Of a stretch of 64,000 nt of DNA, positions 22,310 to 31,834 are shown piece after piece (position 1 is the stretch's first letter; each line of letters begins with the position of its first letter). The position numbers and the translations under genes are program-made. The notes below the pieces were generated by a model that was given only the letters and a program-made list of their open reading frames with translations, did no database searches and was not told where the DNA came from. Where the stretch lies: positions 310,001-374,000 of the forward strand of contig CAVRQR010000010.1 of assembly GCA_963723495.1 (NCBI GenBank). The letters run 5' to 3'. The DNA comes from Gp6-AA40 sp963723495. Lineage in GTDB: Bacteria > Acidobacteriota > Vicinamibacteria > Vicinamibacterales > UBA2999.

Positions 22310-23044
22310 TCAGTCGAAAGCGACCACCGGCAGACGGCAGCGTTCGCGAAGCAGACGATCGACTGCGGCCCGGCGTGACTGCTCGAATGCGTCGCTCGAA
22401 AGCCGCTCCTTGAACGGCGCCAGCTCCTCGTCTGCCTCGCGGGTCAGCTCTGCCAGGGTCGCAGCGTCGCACTGGCGGCGCGCCTCGATGAGGAGTTCCG
22501 TGTCGATCGCGCTCAGTCGATCGAGGAACTCGCGCCGGGCGTCTCCGCGAAGGTTTCTGGCCTCGGCACGGCGTGCATCCAGCTCACGAATCACCGATTC
22601 GAGAGTGGCATCGAGCGAGCGGGCATCCCCGGCGCGAAGCGTCGTGAGACGGGCGATCACACGATCGAGATGCGCCGGCAGCGACTCATGGCGACGGGGT
22701 GCGTCCTCCGCCGTACTGTCGGTGCCGGATCCGCCTTGGGATGGAGCTGCACTGCGCGTCTCGTGCGCAATCCCGATCGCGCGTCGCCACTCGTCGAAGG
22801 CGTCGAGCACATCCGCCTCGCAGAACTCGATTCGCACTGGCCGGCGTCGCGGCCCTTTCGCGTAATACCGCTCGAAGTAGCGATCGATCCCGTGATACGC
22901 AATTCGAATCGGGACGCCCTTCGCGGCCCAGCCGAGCACCTGCTCGAACGCAGGCCCCACGATTCGAATCAGATGGCCGTCGTTCTTGCGACAGAGATAC
23001 GCCTCGATCGCGCGGCAGTACTGGTCGGCGGGCTCTATAGCCAC
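22310..23044 (-). CDS. Conserved hypothetical protein linked to birA
   Basis: The 244-residue product starts at GTG 23044 (VAIEPADQYCRAIEAYLCRK) behind GGGAGAAG and overlaps the end of birA by ten bases. The first part, with GPAFEQVLGWAAKGVPIRI and GIDRYFERYYAKG, looks like a folded domain; the second part is rich in Arg, Glu and Leu and may form long helices. No known domain recognised. Genes of this kind lie next to birA in other acidobacterial genomes as far as I recall, but the function is unknown. Confidence 0.65.
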   Translation of the reverse strand: MAIEPADQYCRAIEAYLCRKNDGHLIRIVGPAFEQVLGWAAKGVPIRIAYHGIDRYFERYYAKGPRRRPVRIEFCEADVLDAFDEWRRAIGIAHETRSAAPSQGGSGTDSTAEDAPRRHESLPAHLDRVIARLTTLRAGDARSLDATLESVIRELDARRAEARNLRGDARREFLDRLSAIDTELLIEARRQCDAATLAELTREADEELAPFKERLSSDAFEQSRRAAVDRLLRERCRLPVVAFD

Positions 23045-23820
23045 CTGACTTCTCCCGACCTGATCCTGAGCGTCCCGCTCGCCCCTGTCACGATCAATGC
23101 GCCATCGTCGTCGATGTTCACGGCTAGACCGGAGAGTCGCCCGCTCGCCGAGTCCCACTCGACACGCCGGCCGAGCATCGGCTCGGCGCGTTTGCGCCAC
23201 GCGTCGATCACGGCCCGCCTACTGCCAATGAGCAGTTCGCGATAGCGCGACGCAAGCGCTGCAAGACATTCGGCCAGCACGAGGCCACGATCGACCGAAC
23301 GTCCGAGCTCGGATTCAATCGAGGTTGCGCGCGCCGAGACGTCAGCTGGATAGGCTGCGGGCTGCACGTTGACTCCGATACCCAACACAACGTGACTGAC
23401 GGCTCCTTCGGCCAGGATGCCGGCCAGCTTGCGTTCGCCGACCTGCACATCGTTCGGCCACTTCAAGTGGGTCGAGAGGCCTGTCGCCGACGCGATGCCG
23501 TCGGCGACGGCAACGCCTGCAGCAATCGTCAGCAACGGAGCCACCGTGGATGGCGGCCGCAAGACGACAGAGAGGTAGATCCCTGCGCCGGGCGGCGACG
23601 CCCAGCTGCGGCCGAGCCGCCCGCGGCCAGCCGTCTGTCGATCGGCAATGACCACGAGGCCTTCTTCGTCGTCGTGGTCCGCCAGGGCAGCGGCGATGTC
23701 GTTGGTCGACCCGACGTCCGGATACCAGAGGATGCGATGCGCGAAGATGCCGAGCCGTTCGCGAACGATCGCCAAGGCGTCGGCGAACTCTTGCGGAAGT
23801 GGAATGGGGTCGGGAGTCAT
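23035..23820 (-). CDS. birA: Biotin-[acetyl-CoA-carboxylase] ligase
   Basis: About 261 residues with the ligase motifs GSTNDIAA, GRGRLGRSWASPPGAGIYLS, THLKWPNDVQV and KLAGILAE; it attaches biotin to the carboxyl carrier protein. There is no N-terminal helix-turn-helix, so it is not a repressor. The ATG at 23820 lies inside a 29-base-arm palindrome whose sequence encodes the first residues MTPDPIPL. It follows nadC, with a spacer that is entirely palindrome loop. Confidence 0.92.
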   Translation of the reverse strand: MTPDPIPLPQEFADALAIVRERLGIFAHRILWYPDVGSTNDIAAALADHDDEEGLVVIADRQTAGRGRLGRSWASPPGAGIYLSVVLRPPSTVAPLLTIAAGVAVADGIASATGLSTHLKWPNDVQVGERKLAGILAEGAVSHVVLGIGVNVQPAAYPADVSARATSIESELGRSVDRGLVLAECLAALASRYRELLIGSRRAVIDAWRKRAEPMLGRRVEWDSASGRLSGLAVNIDDDGALIVTGASGTLRIRSGEVRWL

Positions 23821-23874
23821 TTGATGAGGACGATCAGGAGGGACTGTCCTCATCAAATGACTCCCGACCCCATT
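23803..23874. repeat. Perfect long palindrome (REP-like) at the nadC-birA junction
   Basis: The arms 23803-23831 and 23846-23874 are perfect 29-base reverse complements with a 14-base loop. The outer part contains AATGGGGTCGGGAGTC, the same unit seen near 17084 and 45626. The palindrome supplies the last residues of NadC (MGSGVI) and the start codon and first residues of BirA. Confidence 0.9.
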
Positions 23875-24716
23875 TCGATTTCGAAACTCAGGTCGGCGGC
23901 CGGGGCCGAGTGAGTCAGCGCGCCGACCGAGACGAAGTCAGCACCGGTTGCGGCGAGCTCCGGCATCCTGCTCAGGGTCACGCCGCCGGAGATCTCGGTC
24001 CGTGCCTTGCCACGACACTTGCCGACCGCCTCGATGATGTCCGGCGTCGACAGATTGTCGAGCAGCACGATGTCGGCGCCGGCCTCTAGTGCGGCATCAA
24101 CCTCGCACAGGCTTTGCGCCTCTACTTCGACCGGCAGATTTCGATTGGCCTCGCGCATCCGCCGCACGGCTACACCGACGCCACCTGCCAAGCGCACGTG
24201 GTTGTCTTTGATCAGAATCCCATCGTGCAGCCCAAACCGATGGTTGGTACCACCGCCCGCTCTGACCGCGTACTTCTCGAGCACGCGCATCAGCGGAGTG
24301 GTCTTGCGAGTGTCGAGCACGACGATGCGGCCACCAGCGGCCTCGACGAACTGCCGCGTCAGCGTAGCGATCCCAGATAGGCGTTGCATGAAGTTGAGAG
24401 CCGTCCGCTCCCCGATGAGCAACGCGTCCGCGCCACCGTTGATTTCCGCGACGACAGTCCCTGGCGCGCAGAGCGACCCGTCCCGATGATGAATGATGAC
24501 CTCGATCGACGGATCGAGTTGCCGAAACGCTTCGAGGGCCACATCGAGTCCGGCAATGACGCAACGTGACTTGGCCAGGACAATGGCGCGGACACGCCGG
24601 CTTCCATCGATCGTGCCGGTTGTCGTGATATCGCCGCGGCCTACGTCTTCCGCGAGCGCCCGCCGCACGAGGTCGCGATAGTCATCGACCGCAAGCGACT
24701 CAAACGCGTGATTCAC
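23853..24716 (-). CDS. nadC: Nicotinate-nucleotide pyrophosphorylase (carboxylating)
   Basis: The 287-residue enzyme converts quinolinate and PRPP to nicotinate mononucleotide in NAD synthesis. Motifs are EDVGRGDITT, ERTALNFMQRLSGIAT, DTRKTTPLMRVLEKYAV, GGGTNHRFGLHDGILIKDNH and GADIVLLDN. It starts at GTG 24716, overlapping the valS stop by four bases (GTGA). Its C-terminal residues come from a palindromic repeat, see 23803-23874. No nadA or nadB lies near. Confidence 0.95.
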   Translation of the reverse strand: MNHAFESLAVDDYRDLVRRALAEDVGRGDITTTGTIDGSRRVRAIVLAKSRCVIAGLDVALEAFRQLDPSIEVIIHHRDGSLCAPGTVVAEINGGADALLIGERTALNFMQRLSGIATLTRQFVEAAGGRIVVLDTRKTTPLMRVLEKYAVRAGGGTNHRFGLHDGILIKDNHVRLAGGVGVAVRRMREANRNLPVEVEAQSLCEVDAALEAGADIVLLDNLSTPDIIEAVGKCRGKARTEISGGVTLSRMPELAATGADFVSVGALTHSAPAADLSFEIEMGSGVI

Positions 24717-27278
24717 ACTCGTGGTTCCGCTATCGGTTCGGCAGCGAACGTGAGCTGCGGCTCCTCTACCTGCGCAAACGACAGATCCCGGATGTGAGCC
24801 GCCGCGCGGAGATCCTGCGACGCCGGCTTCAGCGACTCGTAGCGCGCCGGAAGAACGGCCCGCTCGATCACCGCCTTCACCGGCTTCTTCTCCAGCGCCT
24901 TGATCCTGCGAACCTCGCCGAGAGCAGCGCGCGCCTGCGCGAACACCTGGACCGCCTCGGCATCATAGCCGCCGATCGGTGCGACAACCTCTTCGGGTGT
25001 CGGCCAGCTCGCCTTGTGCACCGATCCGGGACGCCACCACGACCATACTTCCTCCGTGACGAAGGGAAGGAAGGGCGCGAACAGGCGCAACAGCGTCGAT
25101 AGCGCGACGAGCATCGCGCTGTTGGCAGACGCGGCACCCTCCGGCGTGAAATCGCCGTAGCGACGCCCTTTCACCAGCTCGAGGTAATCGTCGCAGAACG
25201 ACCAGAAGAACCGCTCCGACTGCTCCAGCACCCGTGCGTAGTCGTAGGCCTCGAACTGCTCCGTCGACTCCGCGACCAGCGACGACAGGCTGGACAGCAT
25301 GCCGCGATCGAGCGGCTCGGTGATGGGTCCGCGCGGCTCCGCCTGCATGAGGGCAAACTTCGCCGCGTTCAACATCTTGATCGCGAGACGGCGCCCGACT
25401 TTCATCTGGCCAGGATCGAAAGCGGTGTCAGTCCCTGGCCTTCCGCTCGCAGACCAGTAGCGAACACCGTCCGAGCCATGTTCTTCGAGCAACCCCATCG
25501 GCGTGACGACGTTGCCCTTCGACTTCGACATCTTCTTGCGGTCGGGATCGAGCACCCATCCCGAGATCGCCGCGTTCCTCCACGGCAGCGAGCCATGCTC
25601 GAGCAGCGAACGCAACACCGTATCGAAGAGCCACGTCCGGATGATCTCGTGGCTCTGCGGACGCAGGTCCATCGGGAAGACGCGCGCGAACAGGTCGGGA
25701 TCACCAAGCCAATCCCCGGCAATCTGCGGAGTGAGCGACGACGTCGCCCACGTGTCCATGATGTCGGGATCACCGGCAAAGCCGTTCGGCTGATTGCGCT
25801 GAGCGGCCACATATCCGTCCGGCGTGTCGGTCGAGGGATCGATCGGCAGCTTCGATTCATCCGGCACGATCGGTCGCGAGTAATCGATCCTGCCGTCGCC
25901 GTCGATCGGATACCACACAGGGAACGGCACACCGAAAAATCGCTGACGGCTGATGCACCAGTCGCCGGCCAGGCCATTCACCCAGTTCTCGTACCGATGG
26001 CGCATGTATTCGGGGTGCCACTGAAGCTCGACACCAAGGGCCAGCAGCTGCTCCCTGAATTCCATTGTCTTGATGAACCATTGCCGGCTGGTCACGATCT
26101 CGAGCGGACGGTCGCCCTTCTCGTAGAACTTCACCGGGTGCGTGATAGGCCGCGGATCGCCGAGCAGATCACCTGACTCCTTGAGCAACTCGACGATTCG
26201 CGCCCGCGCTTTCACGGCGGAGAGATTCGCAAGCTGGTCATAGGCCGTCTGAGCCGCAGCCACGTCGCGCGACTCCCAGCCGGTCGATCCCCAGGTCAGC
26301 GGTCGAAACGTCCCGTTCGGCTGAATGACGGCACGCACCGGCAACCTGAGCTCGCGCCACCAGGTCACGTCGGTAATGTCTCCGAACGTGCAGATCATCG
26401 CGATGCCGCTTCCCTTCTCAGGGTCGGCGAGCGCGTGTGCCTTGACCGGGACCGGCACCTTGAAGAGGGGCGTCAGTACCGTCTGACCCAAGCAAGGGTC
26501 GATACCGTTCATCGTCAGGGTGCGCAACGAGGGCCACACACGCGGGTATCAGTTCCGGCCGCGTGGTGTCGATCTCCACATACGATCCATCCGGCCGGGC
26601 AAACCGGAGGCGATGATACGCGCCTGGCTGCTCCCGATCCTCGAGCTCGGCTTGTGCGACGGCAGTACGGAAGTCAACGTCCCAAAGGGTCGGGGCTTCG
26701 AGCTGATAGGCGATGCCGCGCTGCAGCAGACGAAGGAACGCTGTCTGCGATGCCCGCTGCGCGCGGCGATCGATCGTCGCGTAGGTGCGTGACCAGTCAA
26801 CGGACAGTCCGAGATGACGCCAGAGGTGCTCGAAGGCCTTCTCGTCCTCGGCAGTGAGACGATTGCACAGCTCGATGAAGTTGGGACGAGACACCGACAC
26901 CGGTTGCTTGCCGGGTTTCTCGGGCGGCTGGAATCCCGCGTCGTATGGCAAGGACGGATCGCACCGCACGCCGTAGTAGTTCTGCACCCGACGCTCGGTC
27001 GGCAGCCCGTTGTCGTCCCACCCCATCGGGTAGAAGACAGACTTGCCGCGCATCCGGTGAAATCGCGCAATGACATCGGTGTGCGTGTACGAAAACACGT
27101 GACCGACGTGCAGAGAGCCACTGACGGTCGGCGGCGGCGTATCGATCGAGTAGATCTCGTCGCGACTGCGATTGCGATCGAATCGATAGGTACCGTCGGC
27201 TTCCCAGCGAGCCGTCCACTTGGCCTCGAGACCTTCGAGTGCCGGCTTCTGCGGAAGATTAATCGGGTGCTGATCCAT
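24713..27278 (-). CDS. valS: Valyl-tRNA synthetase, one frameshift near 26470
   Basis: Joined frames give about 854 residues. The HIGH-type motif is SGSLHVGHVFSYTHTD and the KMSKS loop is DRKKMSKSKGNVVTP; WCISRQRFFGVPFPVWYP and SWPT tryptophan-rich C-terminal anticodon domain sequences also fit ValRS. The C-terminal coiled-coil arm found in E. coli ValRS is absent, as in the shorter ValRS type. The frameshift lies in the editing domain and both sides match, so a sequencing error is likely. It follows the response-regulator gene across a 157-base AT-rich spacer and overlaps nadC. Confidence 0.9.
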
Positions 27279-27436
27279 TAGTGATTATCGATTTCGTGAT
27301 CTTTGATTCGTTGATGATTCTTGATTCCTGAAGGGTGGTTGCGACCTCGTGACCTTTCAATCGCTCGACAATCACCAGTCTTCAATCCCCTAATCATCAA
27401 CGAATCTCTAATCACTAATCAAAGATCCCAAATAGA
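27279..27436. repeat. Inverted arrays of TTGATT/AATCAA words between valS and the response regulator
   Basis: The left half holds TTAGTGATT, ATCGATTT, TTTGATTC, TTGATGATT and CTTGATTCC; the right half holds AATCACC, TCTTCAATC, TAATCATCAA, AATCACTAATC and AAAGATC, the reverse complement words. The spacer could fold into an imperfect cruciform. It contains no open frame of note and is the only space for a valS promoter. Confidence 0.6.
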
Positions 27437-27438
27437 GG

Positions 27439-28512
27439 CTAGAGGCGCGCCGCGGCCGCCGCCTTGATCCGGTTGATTTCCTCCCGAATCAGGCGCTCCG
27501 CCACTTCGGACACGATCTGCGCGACGAGATCGTTGACTGCATCCGGGGCGAGGCGCGCCAGCACGCGGCGCGTGATTTCGTCGACAAGGTCGTCGGTCAC
27601 GACGGCTGGCGATTCGGGGCGTGGCGGCGTGGCCGGTGGCGCAGGCGCGATCGATTCCCCCTGTTCAGCCGCGAAGAGGGCAGCAAACATGTCGGCCACC
27701 AGGTTCCGGCGCTCGATCGGCTCGAGCGACTCCCGAACAGCGCTGGAAATCCGTGACACGGGTGCCGGTTGCAGCACCGGCTCGTATTCACTCAATTCGA
27801 CCGGCATCGGCGCCGCTACCGCGGGACTCTCGTCCAGGCCGGCACTGGCAGACACGGCGAGCAGGCTTTCGAGCGTGGGGACATCGCGTCCATCGAGATC
27901 GTCGAGGCCCGATGCGGTCGTCGAGTGCTTGTTCGCATCGCCGCCAAGCTCCGCAAACGCCGCATCGAGACGGTCGAAGTAGTCGTCGAGTTTCGAGCCG
28001 ACGTTGCGGTTGCTGGACGCGATCACCGCTGCCGGTTCGGCGTTAGGGGCGGCGCCGTACGTTCGCGTCTGCGCACTCGGAAACGGCTGCACTGAGCTCG
28101 GGGGCTCGGGAATCACAGTCGCCGGCCTGGACGACGCCGACCGTGACATCTCGATCAAATCCCGGACTCGCGAGATCACATGCTGGGGCTCGAACGGCTT
28201 CACCAGGACGCCGTCGCTGTGGACCTGCTGCGCGCGGGTCTCGTCCACCGGTTCAAACGCACCAGCCAGAAGCAGCACCGGAATGTGGGACAGATCGGAG
28301 CGCCCCTTCACGAAGGCGGCGACGTCGTAGCCGCTCCGCTTCGGCATCCCGATATCGGCCAGGACGATGTCCGGCAACTCGACGGGGATGCGTTCGATGG
28401 CCTGCTCCCCATCTCCAACGGTCACGACGTGCACGTCTTCACCGGAGAACGTCAGCTCGACGACGCGTTGAATCGTCACGCTGTCGTCGGCGAGCAGGAG
28501 CTTGTGCGTCAC
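27439..28512 (-). CDS. Response regulator with CheY-like N-terminus and long helical tail
   Basis: The 357-residue protein has a receiver domain with the acidic pair in LLLADDSVTIQR, the phospho-acceptor Asp in DIVLADIGMPK and the conserved Lys in GVLVKPFEP. A proline- and serine-rich linker follows, with the segment VGSKLDDYFDRLDAAFAEL, and the end DDLVDEITRRVLARL ... INRIKAAAAARL is strongly helical. There is no DNA-binding domain. Similar proteins in delta-proteobacteria and Acidobacteria take part in motility or polarity control. It starts at a GTG that overlaps the mcmA2 stop by four bases, an unusual link to metabolism. Confidence 0.82.
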   Translation of the reverse strand: MTHKLLLADDSVTIQRVVELTFSGEDVHVVTVGDGEQAIERIPVELPDIVLADIGMPKRSGYDVAAFVKGRSDLSHIPVLLLAGAFEPVDETRAQQVHSDGVLVKPFEPQHVISRVRDLIEMSRSASSRPATVIPEPPSSVQPFPSAQTRTYGAAPNAEPAAVIASSNRNVGSKLDDYFDRLDAAFAELGGDANKHSTTASGLDDLDGRDVPTLESLLAVSASAGLDESPAVAAPMPVELSEYEPVLQPAPVSRISSAVRESLEPIERRNLVADMFAALFAAEQGESIAPAPPATPPRPESPAVVTDDLVDEITRRVLARLAPDAVNDLVAQIVSEVAERLIREEINRIKAAAAARL

Positions 28513-28928
28513 GAGAGCCTCTCAGATCCGACACCAACCCGGGCGTGCCGGGTGATGAAGTCTACGATCTCCTGCATCGGCGTGCCCGGCTGAAAAATGC
28601 CGCGAATGCCGATTTCGTTCAACTTCGGTATATCGGCGTCGGGGATGATGCCTCCGACCACGACCAGCACATCGGTCATCTGCCGCTCCCGCAGCAGTTC
28701 CACGATCCGCGGACAGATGTGCATGTGGGCCCCCGACAGTATCGACAGCCCTATGACGTCGGCGTCTTCCTGCAAGGCCGCTGAAACAATTTGGTCCGGC
28801 GTCTGCCGGAGGCCGGTGTAAATCACTTCCATCCCGGCATCGCGCAGCGCCCGGGCGATCACCTTCGCGCCGCGATCGTGCCCGTCGAGGCCCGGTTTAG
28901 CAATGACGACACGTATCTTCTGACCCAT
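28509..28928 (-). CDS. Methylmalonyl-CoA mutase, cobalamin-binding subunit
   Basis: The 139-residue protein is the small B12-binding subunit of an acyl-CoA mutase: RVVIAKPGLDGHDRGAKVIA contains the DxHxxG cobalamin motif, and GLSILSGAH and VVVGGIIPDADI complete the B12 fold. It isomerises methylmalonyl-CoA to succinyl-CoA together with the large subunit. The ATG overlaps the mcmA1 stop by one base. No meaB chaperone gene or epimerase is present in the window. Confidence 0.93.
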   Translation of the reverse strand: MGQKIRVVIAKPGLDGHDRGAKVIARALRDAGMEVIYTGLRQTPDQIVSAALQEDADVIGLSILSGAHMHICPRIVELLRERQMTDVLVVVGGIIPDADIPKLNEIGIRGIFQPGTPMQEIVDFITRHARVGVGSERLS

Positions 28929-30488
28929 CAGATTATCGGATCCTCGACATACTCGCCCCAGACCTCCCGCAACCCATCGCACATCTCGCCGACGGTGGCA
29001 TGCGCACGGACGGCCTCGATGAGCGGCGGCATCAGGTTGGCGTCGCCCCTCGCCGCGGTCCGCAGACGCTCAATGGCTGCCGTCATGCGCGCGCAGTCCC
29101 GGCTGCGGCGAGTCTCCTCGAGCCGCCCGAGCTGCCGATCACCCGCCGTCTCGTCGATGTAGAGAGTCCCGATCTCCTCACGCTCCGAGCTCACGAACTC
29201 GTTGACCCCGACGATGACCTGCGCCTTCGACTCGACGTCCCGCTGGAACTGGTAGGCGCTCTCGGCGATCTCCTTCTGTGGATACCCGCGCTCGATCGCG
29301 CTAATCATGCCGCCCATCCGGTCGATCCTCTCAATGTAAGCGATCGCCTCGTCTTCGAGCTCCTTCGTCAATTTCTCGAGGAAATACGACCCGCCCAGCG
29401 GGTCGACGACGTCGACGATGCCGGTTTCGTGCGCGAGGATCTGCTGCGTCCGCAACGCCAGCGTCGCCGCGGCCTCCGTCGGCAGGGCCAGCGCCTCGTC
29501 GAGCGCGTTGGTGTGCAGCGACTGCGTGCCACCCAGTGCCGCCGCCAGCGCCTGCACAGCCGTTCGAACGACGTTGTTATACGGCTGCTGGGCGGTCAGC
29601 GACACACCCGCCGTCTGCGCGTGGAATCGCAGCTGCCACGATCGCGGGTTGGCCGCCTTGAACCGCTCGCGCATCACGCGTGCCCAGATGCGGCGTGCCG
29701 CACGGAACTTGGCAATCTCCTCGAAGAAGTCGCTGTGCGAATTGAAAAAGAAGGAGATCCGAGGCGCGAACGTATCGACGTCGAGCCCGGCGTCGATCGC
29801 GTGGTCGATGTACTCGATGCCGTTGCGCAGCGTAAACGCCAACTCCTGCGCCGCTGTCGCTCCCGCCTCGCGAATGTGATAACCGCTCACCGAGATCGTG
29901 TTCCATCGCGGCACCTGATCCGCGCAGAACGCAAAGACGTCGGTGACGAGCCTCATCGACGGCCGTGGCGGATAGATGAATTCCTTCTGGGCGATGAACT
30001 CCTTCAGGATGTCGTTCTGAATCGTCCCCGACAGGGCACGCCAATCAGTGCCGCGCTGTTCCGCGACAACCAGATACATCGCCAGCAGCATCGGCGCCGG
30101 CGCATTGATGGTCATTGACGTCGTGACCGTATCGAGGTCGATCCCAGCGAAGAGTGCCTCCATGTCGGCAAGCGAGGTGACATTGACACCGCACTTCCCC
30201 ACTTCGCCGCGAGACAACTCGTGATCGGGGTCGCGGCCCATCAACGTTGGAAGGTCGAAGGCAACGCTCAGGCCGGTGCCACCGGCCGCCAGCAGGCGAC
30301 GATATCGCTCGTTGGTCTCCTCCGGTGTTCCGAAGTCCGGCAAACTGCCGCATCGTCCAGAGCTTGCCGCGATAGCCGGTCGCGTGGATGCCGCGTGTAT
30401 ACGGGAACTCCCCCGGATCGCCCAGATCCCGCTCGTAGTCGAGCGAGTCGATGCTCTTTGGCGTGTAGAGGAGATCTCGGGGCACCAC
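28928..30488 (-). CDS. Methylmalonyl-CoA mutase-type large subunit, one frameshift near 30342
   Basis: About 519 residues of TIM-barrel acyl-CoA mutase: YTRGIHATGYRGKLWTMRQFAG, TGLSVAFDLPTLMGRDPDH, TSMTINAPAPMLLAMY, SVSGYHIREAGATAAQE and RIWARVMRERF. The substrate loop reads LMGRDPDH where classical methylmalonyl-CoA mutases have HRGYDSD, so the substrate may differ. It is the first gene of an operon with mcmA2 and a response regulator. It starts at GTG 30488, only 75 bases from the divergent gdhA. A one-base frameshift after RQFAG looks like an error. Confidence 0.88.
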
Positions 30489-30562
30489 CTGATTATATCG
30501 TCCGCATTTCCGGCCTCTCGCGAGCCCGGCCGCAAGAGGGGAGACGGACTAAGATTGAGCCC

Positions 30563-31813
30563 ATGAGCGAAACCGGGCCCATCTTCGGCGCGATGCTGAG
30601 GGAGTTCGATCGCGCCGCGCGCATCCTGAAGCTCGATCCCGGCATCTGGCGAATCCTCACCTACCCCAAGCGACAGATCGTCGTCTCGTGTCCGGTGCTG
30701 ATGGACAACGGTGAAATCGAAGTCTTTCGTGGCTATCGCGTGCAGTACAACATCACGCTTGGCCCGGCCAAGGGCGGTATCCGCTATCACCCCGACGTCT
30801 CGCTGGACGAGGTGACGGCGCTGGCCGCCTGGATGACCTGGAAATGCGCTGTCGCACACGTGCCGTTCGGCGGCGGCAAGGGCGGCATCGTCTGCGATCC
30901 CACGCGCATGTCTGCGCGCGAGATCGAGGCGCTGACGCGACGCTATGTCGCCGAGATCGTCGACGCGATCGGGCCGGAGAAAGACGTGCCTGCTCCTGAC
31001 GTGAACACCAACGACCAGGTGATGGCCTGGGTGATGGACACCTACAGCATGCACGTCGGCCACACCGAGACCGCCGTCGTGACGGGCAAGCCGATTGAGA
31101 TGGGCGGATCGCTGGGACGACGCGAAGCCACTGGTCGTGGCGTGATGATCGTCACGCGCGAAGCGGCCAGGCATCTGGGATTGGACATCAAAGGCGCGAA
31201 GGTCGCCGTGCAGGGCTTCGGAAACGTCGGCTCGGTCTCCGCGGAGCTGTTGGTGGGCATCGGCGCGAAGATCATCGCGGTCACCGACTGGAAGGGTGGC
31301 GTGATGAATCCAGCCGGTCTCGACATCCCCAAGCTCCTCGCCTACGCCGCCACGCACAAGACCGTAGACGGCTTCCCGGGCGGTGAACCACTCGACAACG
31401 ACGGGCTGTGGAGTCTCGACGTCGATGTCCTGATCCCGGCGGCGCTCGAGAATCAGATCACGATGGAGAATGCGCCGAAGATCAAGGCCAAGATCCTCAC
31501 CGAAGGCGCCAACGGGCCCACCACGCCAGACGCTCACAACTACCTGCACGAGCGCGGCGTGTTCGTCATCCCGGATATCCTCGCGAACTCAGGCGGCGTC
31601 ACGACCTCGTATTTCGAGTGGGTCCAGGATCGGCACGGCTACTTCTGGGAACTCGAGGAAGTGAACACGCGCCTCGAGAAAAAGATGGTCGAAGCCTTCG
31701 AGGACGTGCTCGAGACCTCGCTCAAGTACAAGGTCGACATGCGTACTGCCGCCTACATCGTTGCGATTAATCGAGTCGGGATGGTGACGAAGATGAGAGG
31801 GATGTACGCGTAG
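30563..31813 (+). CDS. gdhA: Glu/Leu/Phe/Val dehydrogenase (glutamate dehydrogenase type)
   Basis: The 416-residue enzyme interconverts glutamate and 2-oxoglutarate plus ammonia. Signatures are GPAKGGIRYHPDVSLDEV, the catalytic Lys in HVPFGGGKGGIVCDP, PAPDVNT, the nucleotide motif VAVQGFGNVGSVSA, and EGANGPTTPDAHNYLHERGV. The ATG at 30563 gives the usual N-terminus; a longer frame upstream is antisense to mcmA1. It is followed by a short GGTCAAAGGGCAAA spacer and the end of the convergent VWA gene. Confidence 0.95.
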   Translation: MSETGPIFGAMLREFDRAARILKLDPGIWRILTYPKRQIVVSCPVLMDNGEIEVFRGYRVQYNITLGPAKGGIRYHPDVSLDEVTALAAWMTWKCAVAHVPFGGGKGGIVCDPTRMSAREIEALTRRYVAEIVDAIGPEKDVPAPDVNTNDQVMAWVMDTYSMHVGHTETAVVTGKPIEMGGSLGRREATGRGVMIVTREAARHLGLDIKGAKVAVQGFGNVGSVSAELLVGIGAKIIAVTDWKGGVMNPAGLDIPKLLAYAATHKTVDGFPGGEPLDNDGLWSLDVDVLIPAALENQITMENAPKIKAKILTEGANGPTTPDAHNYLHERGVFVIPDILANSGGVTTSYFEWVQDRHGYFWELEEVNTRLEKKMVEAFEDVLETSLKYKVDMRTAAYIVAINRVGMVTKMRGMYA

Positions 31814-31834
31814 GTCAAAGGGCAAATGTCATTC

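Noticed and set aside
30489..31549. Long N-terminal extension of the mutase large subunit frame
   Set aside because: The extension is antisense to gdhA; the mutase family start is at 30488 in another frame joined by a frameshift.
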